From Rubrivirga sp. SAORIC476 (GTDB taxonomy: Bacteria; Bacteroidota; Rhodothermia; Rhodothermales; Rubricoccaceae), in NCBI RefSeq assembly GCF_002283555.1, contig NZ_MVOI01000011.1, positions 62,001 through 126,000 of the forward strand: a DNA stretch of 64,000 nt, written 5' to 3'. The position numbers and the translations under genes were made by a program. Each line of letters starts with the position of its first letter. Position 1 is the stretch's first letter. Under the pieces are notes generated by a model, which saw only the letters and a program-made list of their open reading frames with translations, had not been told where the DNA came from and made no database searches. This document shows positions 17,872 through 26,735 of this stretch, piece by piece.

Positions 17872-19446
17872 CTATACGCCGAGGCGGGCCCCCCGTGGCA
17901 GGCTGTCCCCGCTGGCCCCTGGCAGGTCCACGTAGGCCGGGATCTCGACCCCGATGAGCGTTCGCAAGTCCGACCGCCCCCCCATGTCGGCGTCGACGCG
18001 CTGCCAGATGAACTGCCGCGTGCGGGTCTGTCCGTCACGGCCGACGACGCCGTGCCGACCGAAGAAGGGAGACTGAGAGGGGCTCCAGAACCACTGCGTG
18101 AACGCGGTCCGCTCAGTCGGGCTGAGGCCGAGCACGTCCGTGGCTGCGGCGAAGTGGGAGACGCTGGCGATGGCGCGTCCGGTGAGCCCTTCCGCGGCGC
18201 CGCTCCAGCGACTGGTCGCGCCGCCTGCATCGAACGACGCGATCACGACGCCCGAGGCGTCCAGGATTCGCTTCAGGGTCTGTTGGCCCGCCGAGAGTTG
18301 GTGGACGCGCTGGTCGACCATCAGGTCGAGCGTGTCGGTGAAGGCCGAGACGCGGCGTTCGAGCTGCTTCTCGTGCGCCTGGTCGGTGGCCTGAAACAGG
18401 ACCATCGAACGGCCATTGAGCTCGAACCCCCGGAGCGAGACCTCGACGGGACGCGTTTCGTCGTCGCGGCTGATGAGGGCGTACTCGATGCCCGTGATCG
18501 CGCTCCCCTCCTTGAGCGAGCGCTGCGCGAGTTCCATCAGGGGGAGGACCGGGAACGTCTCGTTCAGGGCCTCGGCGCGCCCGCCGCGGACGGCGGCGAT
18601 GGGGAGCCCGGTGGCAGCGTAGAAGGCAGGGTTGGCGTCGACGATCTCGCCATCGAGCGTGCACAGGAGGACGTAGTGCGGGTTGATCTGGTAGAGCGCG
18701 GCGATGTGCTCCTTGGTGTCGCGCGCCTCACGGCCGAGTTGCTGGAACCGTGTCGTGACCGGACGGAAGGCTTCCGCCAGCGGGCCCAACCAGACCCCCG
18801 CGTGCCGCAACAGCGCGTCGCCATCGGCATCGCCCTGGGCCACGCGCTCGCCGAGGAGCGCCAGCTGATGGGCGGTGCGCGGCCCCGTGTACCAGGTCAT
18901 CACGACGAACACGCCCACGAGGAAGCCCCACAGCGACGCCGTGGCGAGGACGGACTGGAGCACCGTCCCGTCGGGCAGGGCGTCGGGAACGGGCGCGACG
19001 GCCACCAGACGCCCGCCACCGGCGAGGTCGGCGGCCGCGAGGCCGTAGGCGACCCCGGCCACGTCGGCGACCGGATCGAGGCCTTCGAGGGACGCCACGG
19101 TCGCGCCCCAGTCGGCCGCCTCGGCGAGCGCGGCGTCGGTGGTGGCGACGAGCCGGCCCGAGGGGCCGTACACCATGAGCGCGTCCGCGTCCGGGTCGGC
19201 AAAGCGGTTCAGGGATGCCTGGACGCCGTCCCCGCCGAGGCCGCGGCTGACCGTGTGCGCCCGCGCGCCGAGCTGATCGACGAGCGCGCGGGTCGTGAGC
19301 GAGGCGACGCTGCTCAGATGCAGCATGGCCCCGGCGACGGCGATCACCGTCACGACGAGAAGCCCGAAGATGGCGGCGCGGACGGCCGGCGTCGGGGAAA
19401 GCATGGAGGCGGGGTGCGCCGAGAGCGCGCCGGGGACGTCGCGCAT
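17872..19446 (-). CDS. Membrane-bound PAS sensor without output domain
   Basis: 524 residues. A transmembrane segment near residues 24-44 and a second near 165-187 bracket a periplasmic sensor region. A linker (residues about 190-245) leads to a first PAS domain (HYVLLCTLDGEIVDANPAFY), a coiled-coil linker and a second PAS domain (ILDASGVVIASFDAGG). There is no kinase, cyclase, phosphodiesterase or methyl-accepting domain. The signal must pass to another protein, possibly the downstream HisKA protein. An ATG at 19404 is an alternative start that would place the first membrane segment nearer the N-terminus. Confidence 0.6.
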   Translation of the reverse strand: MRDVPGALSAHPASMLSPTPAVRAAIFGLLVVTVIAVAGAMLHLSSVASLTTRALVDQLGARAHTVSRGLGGDGVQASLNRFADPDADALMVYGPSGRLVATTDAALAEAADWGATVASLEGLDPVADVAGVAYGLAAADLAGGGRLVAVAPVPDALPDGTVLQSVLATASLWGFLVGVFVVMTWYTGPRTAHQLALLGERVAQGDADGDALLRHAGVWLGPLAEAFRPVTTRFQQLGREARDTKEHIAALYQINPHYVLLCTLDGEIVDANPAFYAATGLPIAAVRGGRAEALNETFPVLPLMELAQRSLKEGSAITGIEYALISRDDETRPVEVSLRGFELNGRSMVLFQATDQAHEKQLERRVSAFTDTLDLMVDQRVHQLSAGQQTLKRILDASGVVIASFDAGGATSRWSGAAEGLTGRAIASVSHFAAATDVLGLSPTERTAFTQWFWSPSQSPFFGRHGVVGRDGQTRTRQFIWQRVDADMGGRSDLRTLIGVEIPAYVDLPGASGDSLPRGARLGV

Positions 19447-19488
19447 GGCGACAGGTCGGGACAGGGGTATCGGTCCCCCGTGCGCCGA

Positions 19489-20352
19489 CTAAACCCCGGG
19501 GGCGTCCGGCAGGCCCTCGCGCTCGTCGTCGGTGCGGAACCCCTTCTCCGTCTCGACCACGCGTGCGGACGCGATCGTCGGGTCGTGCTCGAACACGAGC
19601 CGCCACGTCTCGCTCGCAGCCCGCGTCAACAGCCGGTCCTTCTCCTTGATCGTCTCCAGCGGCTCCACGTCATAGGCCATGCCCCACAGCAGCGGGACGT
19701 GCGCCGCCGTGGGCACGAGGTCGGCCGCGTAGAACAGCGACCGGTCGCCGTCGTGGATGCGAGGGAGTTGCTGCGCGCGCGTGTGGCCGTCGACGATGTG
19801 CAGCTCGACGTTCTCAAAGGGTGAGGCGGTCGAGTCGAGCAGGACGAGCCTCCCGGAGGCCTCCAGCGGATCAAGGTTGTCGGGCAGGAACGACGCGGCC
19901 TCGCGCTGGCTCTCGTGGGCCCAGGCCCAGTGGTCGGCCTGCACGTAGTAGGCCGCCTCGGGGAAGGTGAGGACCAGGCCGCCGCCGGGCGTGCGGCGCG
20001 TGGCCCCGCCCGCGTGGTCGAAGTGGAGGTGCGTCAGGAGCACATCGGTGACCTCCTCCGGAGTGACGCCGAGGCGCTCGAGGGAGCCCACCAGCGTCGA
20101 GTGCGCATGGTCGACGCCGTAGATGTCCTCGAACTTGGCATCGGCCTTGTGCCCCAGGCCGGTGTCGACCAGGATGGTGCGCCCGTGGCCGCGGAGCAGC
20201 AGGCACCGCATGGCGAGCGGGATCCGGTTTCGGTCGTCCGGCGGGATGCGACGCGCCCACAGCGGACGCGGGACGATGCCGAACATGGCGCCGCCGTCGA
20301 GGCGAAGCCGCCCGGCTTCGATGAGGTCGATCTGGTAGCCGCCGAGGGTCAT
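19489..20352 (-). CDS. MBL-fold metallo-hydrolase
   Basis: 287 residues of metallo-beta-lactamase fold with the metal motif THLHFDHAGG, the earlier DTGLGHK and the later VDGHT histidine. It resembles the lactonase-like branch (N-acyl homoserine lactonases and paraoxonase-like hydrolases), in which two metals open a lactone or thioester; the real substrate cannot be told. It is cytoplasmic, without signal peptide. It follows the cvpA gene after 68 bp on the same strand and precedes the PAS sensor by 42 bp. Confidence 0.85.
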   Translation of the reverse strand: MTLGGYQIDLIEAGRLRLDGGAMFGIVPRPLWARRIPPDDRNRIPLAMRCLLLRGHGRTILVDTGLGHKADAKFEDIYGVDHAHSTLVGSLERLGVTPEEVTDVLLTHLHFDHAGGATRRTPGGGLVLTFPEAAYYVQADHWAWAHESQREAASFLPDNLDPLEASGRLVLLDSTASPFENVELHIVDGHTRAQQLPRIHDGDRSLFYAADLVPTAAHVPLLWGMAYDVEPLETIKEKDRLLTRAASETWRLVFEHDPTIASARVVETEKGFRTDDEREGLPDAPGV

Positions 20353-20420
20353 GGGGTCAGAGGTGTGGGTCTCACGTCCAGACGAAGGAGCGATGCGTAC
20401 TGTTCACGGCCTCGGCCTCC

Positions 20421-21002
20421 TCACTCCAGCGGCTCCTCACCGGTCACCGACTCCGGCTCGCCCTCGCGCCAGGTGTTGAACTTGTCGACCAGCGCGGCCT
20501 GCATGCCGGGCGTCGCGGTCCGGACGAGAGACCAGACTTCAGGGGCGAGCGCCTCGACCGGACCGTAGAGGAGCGACGCGTCGCGGTCGGCGGGGTCGAC
20601 CAGGACCGGCCCGCCGCCAGGGATCGGGGCGTAGGACGACGCCAGGAGGGTCACGCTCAGCCCGAACGCAGCGCGGAGCGCGCCGAGGCCGCCGCCCGCT
20701 GCCGTGTCGAGCGCGCCGAGCTTGATCGCCTCCAACGTCTTCCGCAGGACGTGGGCTGCGACCGTGAGCGCGGCCAGCACCGCCCCGAACACGACGATGA
20801 ACCCGAGCACCGGCGCCGTCCGGGCGCTGACGCCCAGGCTGGCAGCCACGACGTCGCCCACCGGCGCCATCAACGCGGTCGCGGCCACGAACCCGAGCAC
20901 CCAGCCGACGGTCCCGACCGCCTGCATCAGCGCGCCCGTCCGCAGCCCCCGCCAGAGGCCGAAGGCGAGGACGAGCCCCAGCACGACATCGAGACCGCTC
21001 AT
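20421..21002 (-). CDS. CvpA family inner-membrane protein
   Basis: 193 residues. The start ATG overlaps the stop of the YqeY gene in ATGA. Four hydrophobic segments begin directly at the N-terminus (LDVVLGLVLAFGLWRGLRTG), the CvpA pattern, followed by a soluble acidic tail. CvpA was first linked to colicin V production in Escherichia coli and more recently to envelope stress tolerance; its biochemical role is not settled. Confidence 0.8.
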   Translation of the reverse strand: MSGLDVVLGLVLAFGLWRGLRTGALMQAVGTVGWVLGFVAATALMAPVGDVVAASLGVSARTAPVLGFIVVFGAVLAALTVAAHVLRKTLEAIKLGALDTAAGGGLGALRAAFGLSVTLLASSYAPIPGGGPVLVDPADRDASLLYGPVEALAPEVWSLVRTATPGMQAALVDKFNTWREGEPESVTGEEPLE

Positions 21003-21445
21003 CCCGCGCCCAGGGCCGCCTTCACGGCCGCCTGCACGCGCCCGCCCTCGGCGACGCCCTTGAGCTGGCCCATGGCCGGTCCCATCACTTTGCCCATGTC
21101 CTTCATCGAAGTCGCCCCGGTGCGCGCCACGACGGCGTCTACGACGGCGCGGATCTCCTCGTCGGTCGCCTGCGCAGGGAGATAGGCCTCGATGACAGCC
21201 AGCTCGGCGGCCTCGTGCGCCGCGAGATCGTCCCGGCCCGCCACCTCGAACTGGGCGATCGAGTCGCGCCGCTGCTTGGCCTGCTTGGCGATGATGGCGA
21301 GGACGTCGTCTTCCGTGGCGACGCCGGTTCCCGCCTTCTCCTTCTCCGTGATGGCGGTCCGGATCATCCGGATGGCGGAGAGGCGGACCTTGTCCTTCTC
21401 CCGCATGGCGTCCTTGAGATCGGCGGTGAGGGTGTCTTTCAGCAT
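20999..21445 (-). CDS. GatB/YqeY domain protein
   Basis: 148 residues, the normal length of YqeY. It begins MLKDTLTADLKDAMREKDKVRLSAIRMI and contains DVLAIIAKQAKQRRDSI and the C-terminal DMGKVMGPAMGQLKG, matching the helical domain also found at the end of GatB. In GatB that domain contacts tRNA for transamidation; the stand-alone version has no established reaction. Overlap with cvpA shows translational coupling. Confidence 0.9.
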   Translation of the reverse strand: MLKDTLTADLKDAMREKDKVRLSAIRMIRTAITEKEKAGTGVATEDDVLAIIAKQAKQRRDSIAQFEVAGRDDLAAHEAAELAVIEAYLPAQATDEEIRAVVDAVVARTGATSMKDMGKVMGPAMGQLKGVAEGGRVQAAVKAALGAG

Positions 21446-21458
21446 GGGGGTAGAGGCG

Positions 21459-21590
21459 GGTTCCGGGTTCCGGAGTCCGTTCCCGGGTTCCAGGTTCCGG
21501 TTCCCGGCCGTTTACGGGGAGGAGAGAAGGATCCAGGGTACGCACGGCCGACACGCTCCGGGCCGTGTTCCCGGTTCCCGGGTTCCTGCG
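21459..21590. repeat. Imperfect GGTTCC-type short repeats
   Basis: In the 179-bp gap between yqeY and the PEGA gene, GGTTCC/GTTCCCGG units recur about seven times, six at 21459-21508 and two or three more at 21567-21586, with 56 bp of unrelated sequence between. Units vary by one base (GGTTCCGG, GTTCCCGG, GGTTCCAGG). The arrangement is direct, not inverted. Function unknown. Confidence 0.6.
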
Positions 21591-21624
21591 TATCGCGCCC
21601 GCCCGGCGCGGAGGACGCTCGGTG

Positions 21625-22389
21625 CTACCGGAGCACGAACCGCAGCGCCAGCGCACCGATGCCCACCTGCATCGCCCCCAGCGCGATCGTCGAGGTCCGG
21701 TCGAGACTCAGCACCTCCTGACGAACCGACTCGTCGCCGAACTCGGCGAAGCCCTCCGTGCGGTACCGGTCGTCCAACTCGTCCGCACGGAACTTGTAGC
21801 GCACCGCGACGGCCCCTGCGGTCAGCGTGGCCGCGGCGATGCCCATGTCGATCAACGTCCGGCCGAGCGTGGAGCGCTCGGTGGGCAGCAGCGCCACCTC
21901 CGGCACGGCGTCCTCCAGCAGCGGCAGCACGAGCGTCACCCGCGCCTGTCCCGCCTCGACCGACTGGCGGACCGACTCGTACCCATCGAGGGATGCGACG
22001 AGCACCACGGACTCGCCGGCGTCCGCGTCGAGGGTGAGCGGCGCGAGGCCGAGCGTGTCGAGGCCCTCTGGCCCCTGACGAACGATCGTCGCGCGGATCG
22101 GGAGCGTCTCGACCCGAAGGCGGACCGGCAGGGCGATTCGCACCACCAGGGAGTCGCCGGTCGCCAGCGTCACCTGCGTCTGGGCGCGGCGCGGGTCCCA
22201 CGTCTGGCTGTCCTCCACCAGCGTCAGGTCCCGGACGCCCGGCGCGGCCTCGACCCACTCCCCCGCCCTGCCCACGCGGTCGCCGTCCACCCACACCTCG
22301 CCCGCCTCGGCCTCGACGCGGACGTGGGCCGTCTGCGCCGCAGCGGGCACGGCGAGGAGGAGAGCGAGCAGGAGCGCGAGTCTGCTCAT
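21625..22389 (-). CDS. Exported PEGA-like domain protein with membrane anchor
   Basis: 254 residues with signal peptide (MSRLALLLALLLAVPAAAQ). Residues about 22-75 (VRVEAEAGEVWVDGDRVG) resemble a PEGA domain, a small beta-sandwich found on surface proteins; a second similar unit follows at about 92-155 (ATIVRQGPEGLDTLG, LVASLDGYES). A hydrophobic segment near residues 182-197 and another near the end (ALGAMQVGIGALALRF) suggest membrane association. Its start overlaps the stop of the BamB-like gene in ATGA, so it is the last of a three-gene chained set. No enzymatic motif seen. Confidence 0.65.
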   Translation of the reverse strand: MSRLALLLALLLAVPAAAQTAHVRVEAEAGEVWVDGDRVGRAGEWVEAAPGVRDLTLVEDSQTWDPRRAQTQVTLATGDSLVVRIALPVRLRVETLPIRATIVRQGPEGLDTLGLAPLTLDADAGESVVLVASLDGYESVRQSVEAGQARVTLVLPLLEDAVPEVALLPTERSTLGRTLIDMGIAAATLTAGAVAVRYKFRADELDDRYRTEGFAEFGDESVRQEVLSLDRTSTIALGAMQVGIGALALRFVLR

Positions 22390-23474
22390 CGGGCGGTGTG
22401 GAAGGCGATCACGTGGCGGGGCTCGACGAGGACGACGAGCAGCCCGCTACCGACGGTGAGCGCGCTCTTGACGCGGCCGCGCAGCTCGGTCGACCACTCC
22501 TCGCGGCCGGTCCGGCCGTCCACGATGAGGAGCTGTCGGTCGAGCGTCCCCACGGCCACGCGGTCGCCGATCCAGACGGGCTGCGCCGTCACGTTGCCGT
22601 CGCCCTGCATCCGCCAGCGCTCGACGCCCGTCGTGGGGTCGATGCCGCGAACCGTGCCGTCGCTGTAGCCCACCGCGAGCCCGGTCGCCCCGATCGCCGC
22701 GCTGCTCACCCGGAGGGGTTCTTCGTCCTGCACCTGCCACGCCACGTCCCCGGTACCCGCGTCGAGGCGAGCGAGGTCGCCGCGCGTCGTGGAGATGTAG
22801 ACGGCGCCCACGTCGGCCGTCGGGGGGGCGTAGACCGGAGCCCCCACCTCGGCACGCCACTGCTCGGCCCCGTCGAGCGCACGCAGGCGAACGACCGTCC
22901 CCGCGTCATCGGCCACGATCACGTCGGTGCCGACGGCGAGCGGGGCGGCATGGAACTGGACGCCTGTCGGCGACGCGCGCTCCCAGCGGACGTCGCCCGT
23001 CGCGACGTCGAGCCCGGCGAGGCGCCCGTCCAGCAGGGGCACCACGAGGGTGGCGCCGACCCGGACGACGCCCGCCTGCACCTGCCCTTCCCGCCACCGC
23101 CAGATGCGCCGCCCGCGGCGCACGTCGTAGGCCTCCACCCCGCCGCCTCCGCCAACGGTCGGCACGTAGAGCACCTCGCCGTTGGGCGAGACCGCCAACT
23201 GGCCCTCGACGCTGTCGCCGAACTCGCCCGCGCCCTCAATCCGTCCCGTGTCCCGGTCGATGACCACCACGTCGCCCTTCCGGGTGCCGACCACCACGAA
23301 GCGGTCCGTGACGTGCGCGGCGGACGGGCCGAACGCGCCGTCGGCGTCGCGCTCCCAGAGCAGATCGAGCGGCAGACCGGGCGGCTCGGCGGACGCGTCC
23401 CCCAGCGCCGCGCCGAGGTTGATCGTGGAGCAGCCCGTGAACCACACGCCGAGCAGGAGGAAGAGCGCTCGCAT
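22386..23474 (-). CDS. PQQ-like beta-propeller lipoprotein (BamB-like)
   Basis: 362 residues. The ATG at 23474 gives a lipoprotein signal ending GVWFTGC with Cys15; it shares a base with the upstream stop (TGATG). The mature part is a series of PQQ-type propeller blades with the pattern GxVxxIDxxTG (VVIDRDTGRIEG, GLDVATGDVRWE, RLDAGTGDVAWQ, IDPTTGVERWR, IVDGRTGREEW). BamB, which helps BamA, is the best-known member of this shape. The neighbour here is not BamA but a large peptidase/barrel protein, so a role as its partner is a reasonable guess. It is periplasmic or surface-attached. Confidence 0.75.
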   Translation of the reverse strand: MRALFLLLGVWFTGCSTINLGAALGDASAEPPGLPLDLLWERDADGAFGPSAAHVTDRFVVVGTRKGDVVVIDRDTGRIEGAGEFGDSVEGQLAVSPNGEVLYVPTVGGGGGVEAYDVRRGRRIWRWREGQVQAGVVRVGATLVVPLLDGRLAGLDVATGDVRWERASPTGVQFHAAPLAVGTDVIVADDAGTVVRLRALDGAEQWRAEVGAPVYAPPTADVGAVYISTTRGDLARLDAGTGDVAWQVQDEEPLRVSSAAIGATGLAVGYSDGTVRGIDPTTGVERWRMQGDGNVTAQPVWIGDRVAVGTLDRQLLIVDGRTGREEWSTELRGRVKSALTVGSGLLVVLVEPRHVIAFHTAR

Positions 23475-26455
23475 CAGAAGTCGTACCCGAAGAAGAACTG
23501 GCTGAAGGGGCTCCGCTCGGACCACTGGAGGCCGTCCGTGAAGCGGTAGCCGATGTCGTAGCGCAACACGATGGCGCCGAGGAGGCTCGTCCGCAGGCCG
23601 ACGCCCAGCGAGCCCTTCGTGGTGCCGACGAGGAGTTGCTCGTCCGGGCCGATGAGCGAGTAGTCGGGGTCGAGGAAGACGTCGTTGTAGCCGTCCGTCC
23701 AGTTGTGGGCGGCGTCGGCGAAGAGGGTCCCGCGGAGGCCCGCGATGATGGGGTAGAGCGGCGGGCGACGCAGCAGCGGGAAGCGCAGCTCGTTGGAGGC
23801 GAACCACATCTTCGAGCCGCGCACGCGGAGGAACGGGAAGCCGCGCAGCGACCAGGAGCCGCCGAGGAGGTTCAGTCGCGCCCGCCGGCCGACGTTGGCC
23901 TGCACCAGCCCCCACGACGCGAACGTGACCTCGTCGGACAGCCGGAGGTAGTTCCGCACGTCCGCCCGGACCGAGTAGTAGTTCTCGTTCGACTGCCACA
24001 CGTCGGTCGTGTAGCCGATGCTCAGGTTGCCGCGGAAGCCCTCCACCGGGCCCCAGGGGCCGTAGAGCGCGTGGTCCTCGACGAGCGTGACGACGTTCGT
24101 GAGCGACGCCGTCCGCAGGGTGTCGAAGGCCGTCGTCCGGTCGGCCGAGCGCAGCAGGCCCGTCTTCTGCCCGACCGCGAATGAGGTCTCGACGTCGATC
24201 CGGCGGAAGTAGGAGAGCGGGTAGCTGACCAGCCCCAGCACGCCGACGCGCTGCTCGTAGGACGGAATGCGCGACGCCTGCGCCGGGTCGCGGCGGTCGA
24301 AGCGCGGGCCAGCCAGCCGAAAGGCCCCGTAGCCCACGTTGGCGCGGCGCCCGAGGTGGAGCCGGGTGACGGACACGTTGAGACCGTCGAGGAAGCTCCG
24401 CCCGCCGTCGATCGAGTTGGCCGAGTAGGCGGTGACGAAGATCTTGTCGTTGCCCAGCATGTCGGAGAACGCCACGGTGGCGCCGCCCGCCTGCGCGCTG
24501 GCCGTCGTCGTGGAGACGACCGCACCCTGCGCGAGGTCGAGCTGGTAGCGGGCGCGGTACGGCTCGCCGGGGCTTCCCTCGACGTCATAGCGCGCGAAGG
24601 CCCACGGCTCTGTCGTCGGCACCTCGCCCGCCTCGGTGATCTGCTCGGGGTTGGCGGAGAGCGAGTCCACGTCGAGGGCGCGGACGGTGAACCGGAAGTC
24701 CTCGAAGGCCGCGAACACGAGGTCGTCCTCGCCTGCCCAGACCGGGTCGAAGGCCGCGCTGGCGAACCGCGTGAGCTGACGCAGGGTCACGGGACTCTCC
24801 TCGCGCACGGCATCGCCAGGGGGGATGGAGGCGTCTGCGAGGAGCGAGGGCGTGCCGAACTCGGCCAGCCAGAGGTCCTGCGCGCTGAACTTCCCGTCGG
24901 CCTCGCGGCGCGAGCTGGCAAAGGCGAGGCGCGTGCCGTCGGGCGACCAGCGCGGCGAGAGGTCGACCTGCGGCCCGGCGGTGACGTGGCGGATGGCGCC
25001 GGTCTCCAGGTCGAGCGTGAACAGGTTCGACGCGCCCTCATGTCCCCAGGGCGTCCGGTCGGAGGCGAACACGAGCGTCCGGCCGTCCGGGCTGAGGTCG
25101 GGGGCGCTGTCGTTGTAGGCGTCGTTGGTGAGCTGGCGCAGAGCGCCCGCGTCGCGGTCGTAGAGGTAGAGATCCGCCTGCCCGCCGCGGTCGATGCCGG
25201 AGAAGACGACCTGCCTCCCCCCCGCCGACACCGTCGGCGAGTAGAGGGCGACCAGTTCGTCGAAGCCGAGCATCGCCAGGCGGTCGCCGGTGGTCAGGTC
25301 CACAAGGTGGATCACGTCGGTCGCGCCCCGCTTGCTGACGACCGCCAGCACGCCGTCGTCGCTGACGTCCATCCGGCTCTCGAAGAGGTGGAACGCCTCG
25401 AAGTCGAGCGAGCGGCCTGCCCGGAGCACCGTCCGCGGCTCGCCGACGGGCTTGAGGTCGTCGTCGACGTCTTGCGCCAGGACCGAGGAGTAACTGCCGC
25501 GGTTCGAGTAGAACAGCACCTCGCGCCCGCCGTCCGGCCGGGTCCAGACGACCGGCTTGGCGTTGAAGCCGCGCGCCGCGATGGGACTCGTAGTCAGCGC
25601 GGCGATGTCGGCGCCGACGAGCTTGGGCGTGTACTGCGCGCGGATCCACGCCTCCCAGCGGTCTGAGATGACCTCCCCTTCCTCCCCGAGGACGACCTCC
25701 ATCACGTCCCCGAAGTTGGCGTCCTGCCACGCCTCCTCGATCAGGTCCAGCAGGCGCTCCTCGCCGTACGTCTCGGCGACGAACCGGCAGAAGGCCTCGC
25801 CCTCCTTGTACATCACGTAGGAGCCCGCGATGCGGTCCATGTCGTGGAGCGGCACGAAGAAGTTCGAGGCGACGGCGTCGCGCAGGATCATCTCGTGCTG
25901 GAAGTCCGGGTCGCCGCTCCAGTACTCGGCGAGGCCCTCCGTGAACCAGAGCGGCAGCACGAAGTCGGTCGGGCGCCGGTGGTCGCGGAGCACGCGCGAC
26001 AGCTTGTTAAACGTGAACACGTGGACCAGTTCGTGCCGGATAACGCGCTGGAACCGGTGCAGGTCGCCGTCGGCCGGGATCACGACGCGGCCCTTGAGGA
26101 ACTCGAAGAAGCCGCCGACGCCGTCCGGGATGAAGCCCGGCGTCACGTTGGTCTGCTTGAAGTGCAGGTTGGACGCGTAGAAGATGATCGGGACGCGGTG
26201 CGTCAGCGACAGGTCGAAGCGCGTCTCCAGCGTGTCGTACCAGTCCTCGGCCGTCTCGGCGCCGATGGCCGCGAGGTCCTCGGCCTCGGGGTAGTAGTAG
26301 ACGTCGAAGTGCTCCGTTTCGAGGATATGCCACTCGAAGCCGTCGTACTGAATCTTGTTGCGCCCGAACCCCTGCGCGCTCGCCGAGGCGGCCAGCCCCA
26401 GCAGGGCCAGCACGGTGAGGAGGAGTTGGAGGCCGTCCGTGTCGGGTCGCGTCAT
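23474..26455 (-). CDS. MA-type peptidase / WD40-like propeller / outer-membrane barrel fusion
   Basis: 993 residues. ATG 26455 is chosen because it opens a signal peptide (LQLLLTVLALLGLAASASAQ). Residues about 40-290 are a gluzincin-like MA peptidase domain with RHELVHVF (HELVH at 141-145) and WFTEGLAEYW. From about 290 to 640 come PD40/TolB-like propeller repeats (SPDGRTLVFASD, RWSPDGTRLAFAS). The remainder (about 690-993) is a BamA-type barrel with GGSWSLRGFPFLRVRG and a terminal aromatic strand ending in F. It should sit in the outer membrane with the peptidase part outside the barrel. Substrate unknown. First gene of the chain with the BamB-like and PEGA proteins. Confidence 0.75.
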   Translation of the reverse strand: MTRPDTDGLQLLLTVLALLGLAASASAQGFGRNKIQYDGFEWHILETEHFDVYYYPEAEDLAAIGAETAEDWYDTLETRFDLSLTHRVPIIFYASNLHFKQTNVTPGFIPDGVGGFFEFLKGRVVIPADGDLHRFQRVIRHELVHVFTFNKLSRVLRDHRRPTDFVLPLWFTEGLAEYWSGDPDFQHEMILRDAVASNFFVPLHDMDRIAGSYVMYKEGEAFCRFVAETYGEERLLDLIEEAWQDANFGDVMEVVLGEEGEVISDRWEAWIRAQYTPKLVGADIAALTTSPIAARGFNAKPVVWTRPDGGREVLFYSNRGSYSSVLAQDVDDDLKPVGEPRTVLRAGRSLDFEAFHLFESRMDVSDDGVLAVVSKRGATDVIHLVDLTTGDRLAMLGFDELVALYSPTVSAGGRQVVFSGIDRGGQADLYLYDRDAGALRQLTNDAYNDSAPDLSPDGRTLVFASDRTPWGHEGASNLFTLDLETGAIRHVTAGPQVDLSPRWSPDGTRLAFASSRREADGKFSAQDLWLAEFGTPSLLADASIPPGDAVREESPVTLRQLTRFASAAFDPVWAGEDDLVFAAFEDFRFTVRALDVDSLSANPEQITEAGEVPTTEPWAFARYDVEGSPGEPYRARYQLDLAQGAVVSTTTASAQAGGATVAFSDMLGNDKIFVTAYSANSIDGGRSFLDGLNVSVTRLHLGRRANVGYGAFRLAGPRFDRRDPAQASRIPSYEQRVGVLGLVSYPLSYFRRIDVETSFAVGQKTGLLRSADRTTAFDTLRTASLTNVVTLVEDHALYGPWGPVEGFRGNLSIGYTTDVWQSNENYYSVRADVRNYLRLSDEVTFASWGLVQANVGRRARLNLLGGSWSLRGFPFLRVRGSKMWFASNELRFPLLRRPPLYPIIAGLRGTLFADAAHNWTDGYNDVFLDPDYSLIGPDEQLLVGTTKGSLGVGLRTSLLGAIVLRYDIGYRFTDGLQWSERSPFSQFFFGYDF

Positions 26456-26735
26456 GGTGTCGGGGCCGCAGCGCGGCTTGGGGACGCTAGGCACGATCCA
26501 CGACGCGCGCAAGGGCAGAAACCGGCGGGCTCCCTCAGCTCGCCTCAGCGTCAGCGCGACAACGTGCGGGTGTACGCCCACACCGCACGGGATCGCGACC
26601 GCTGCCCCGTGGTGAGGCTGGAGGTCCCGTGTGGTGTGAGTCTCAGGCCACCGATCCCTGCCCCGAGGCGGGCCCCGTCAGACAGCGGCCTCTCGCCGAC
26701 GCGTCGCTTTCGGACGGCACAATCAGCGTGCCCCG

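Noticed and set aside
21446-21624. CRISPR array or REP element
   Set aside because: Repeat units are 6-9 bp, without regular spacers or palindromic arms of REP type.
26456-26735. Small RNA gene or riboswitch in the 280-bp gap
   Set aside because: No recognisable structure, T tract or conserved motif was found.
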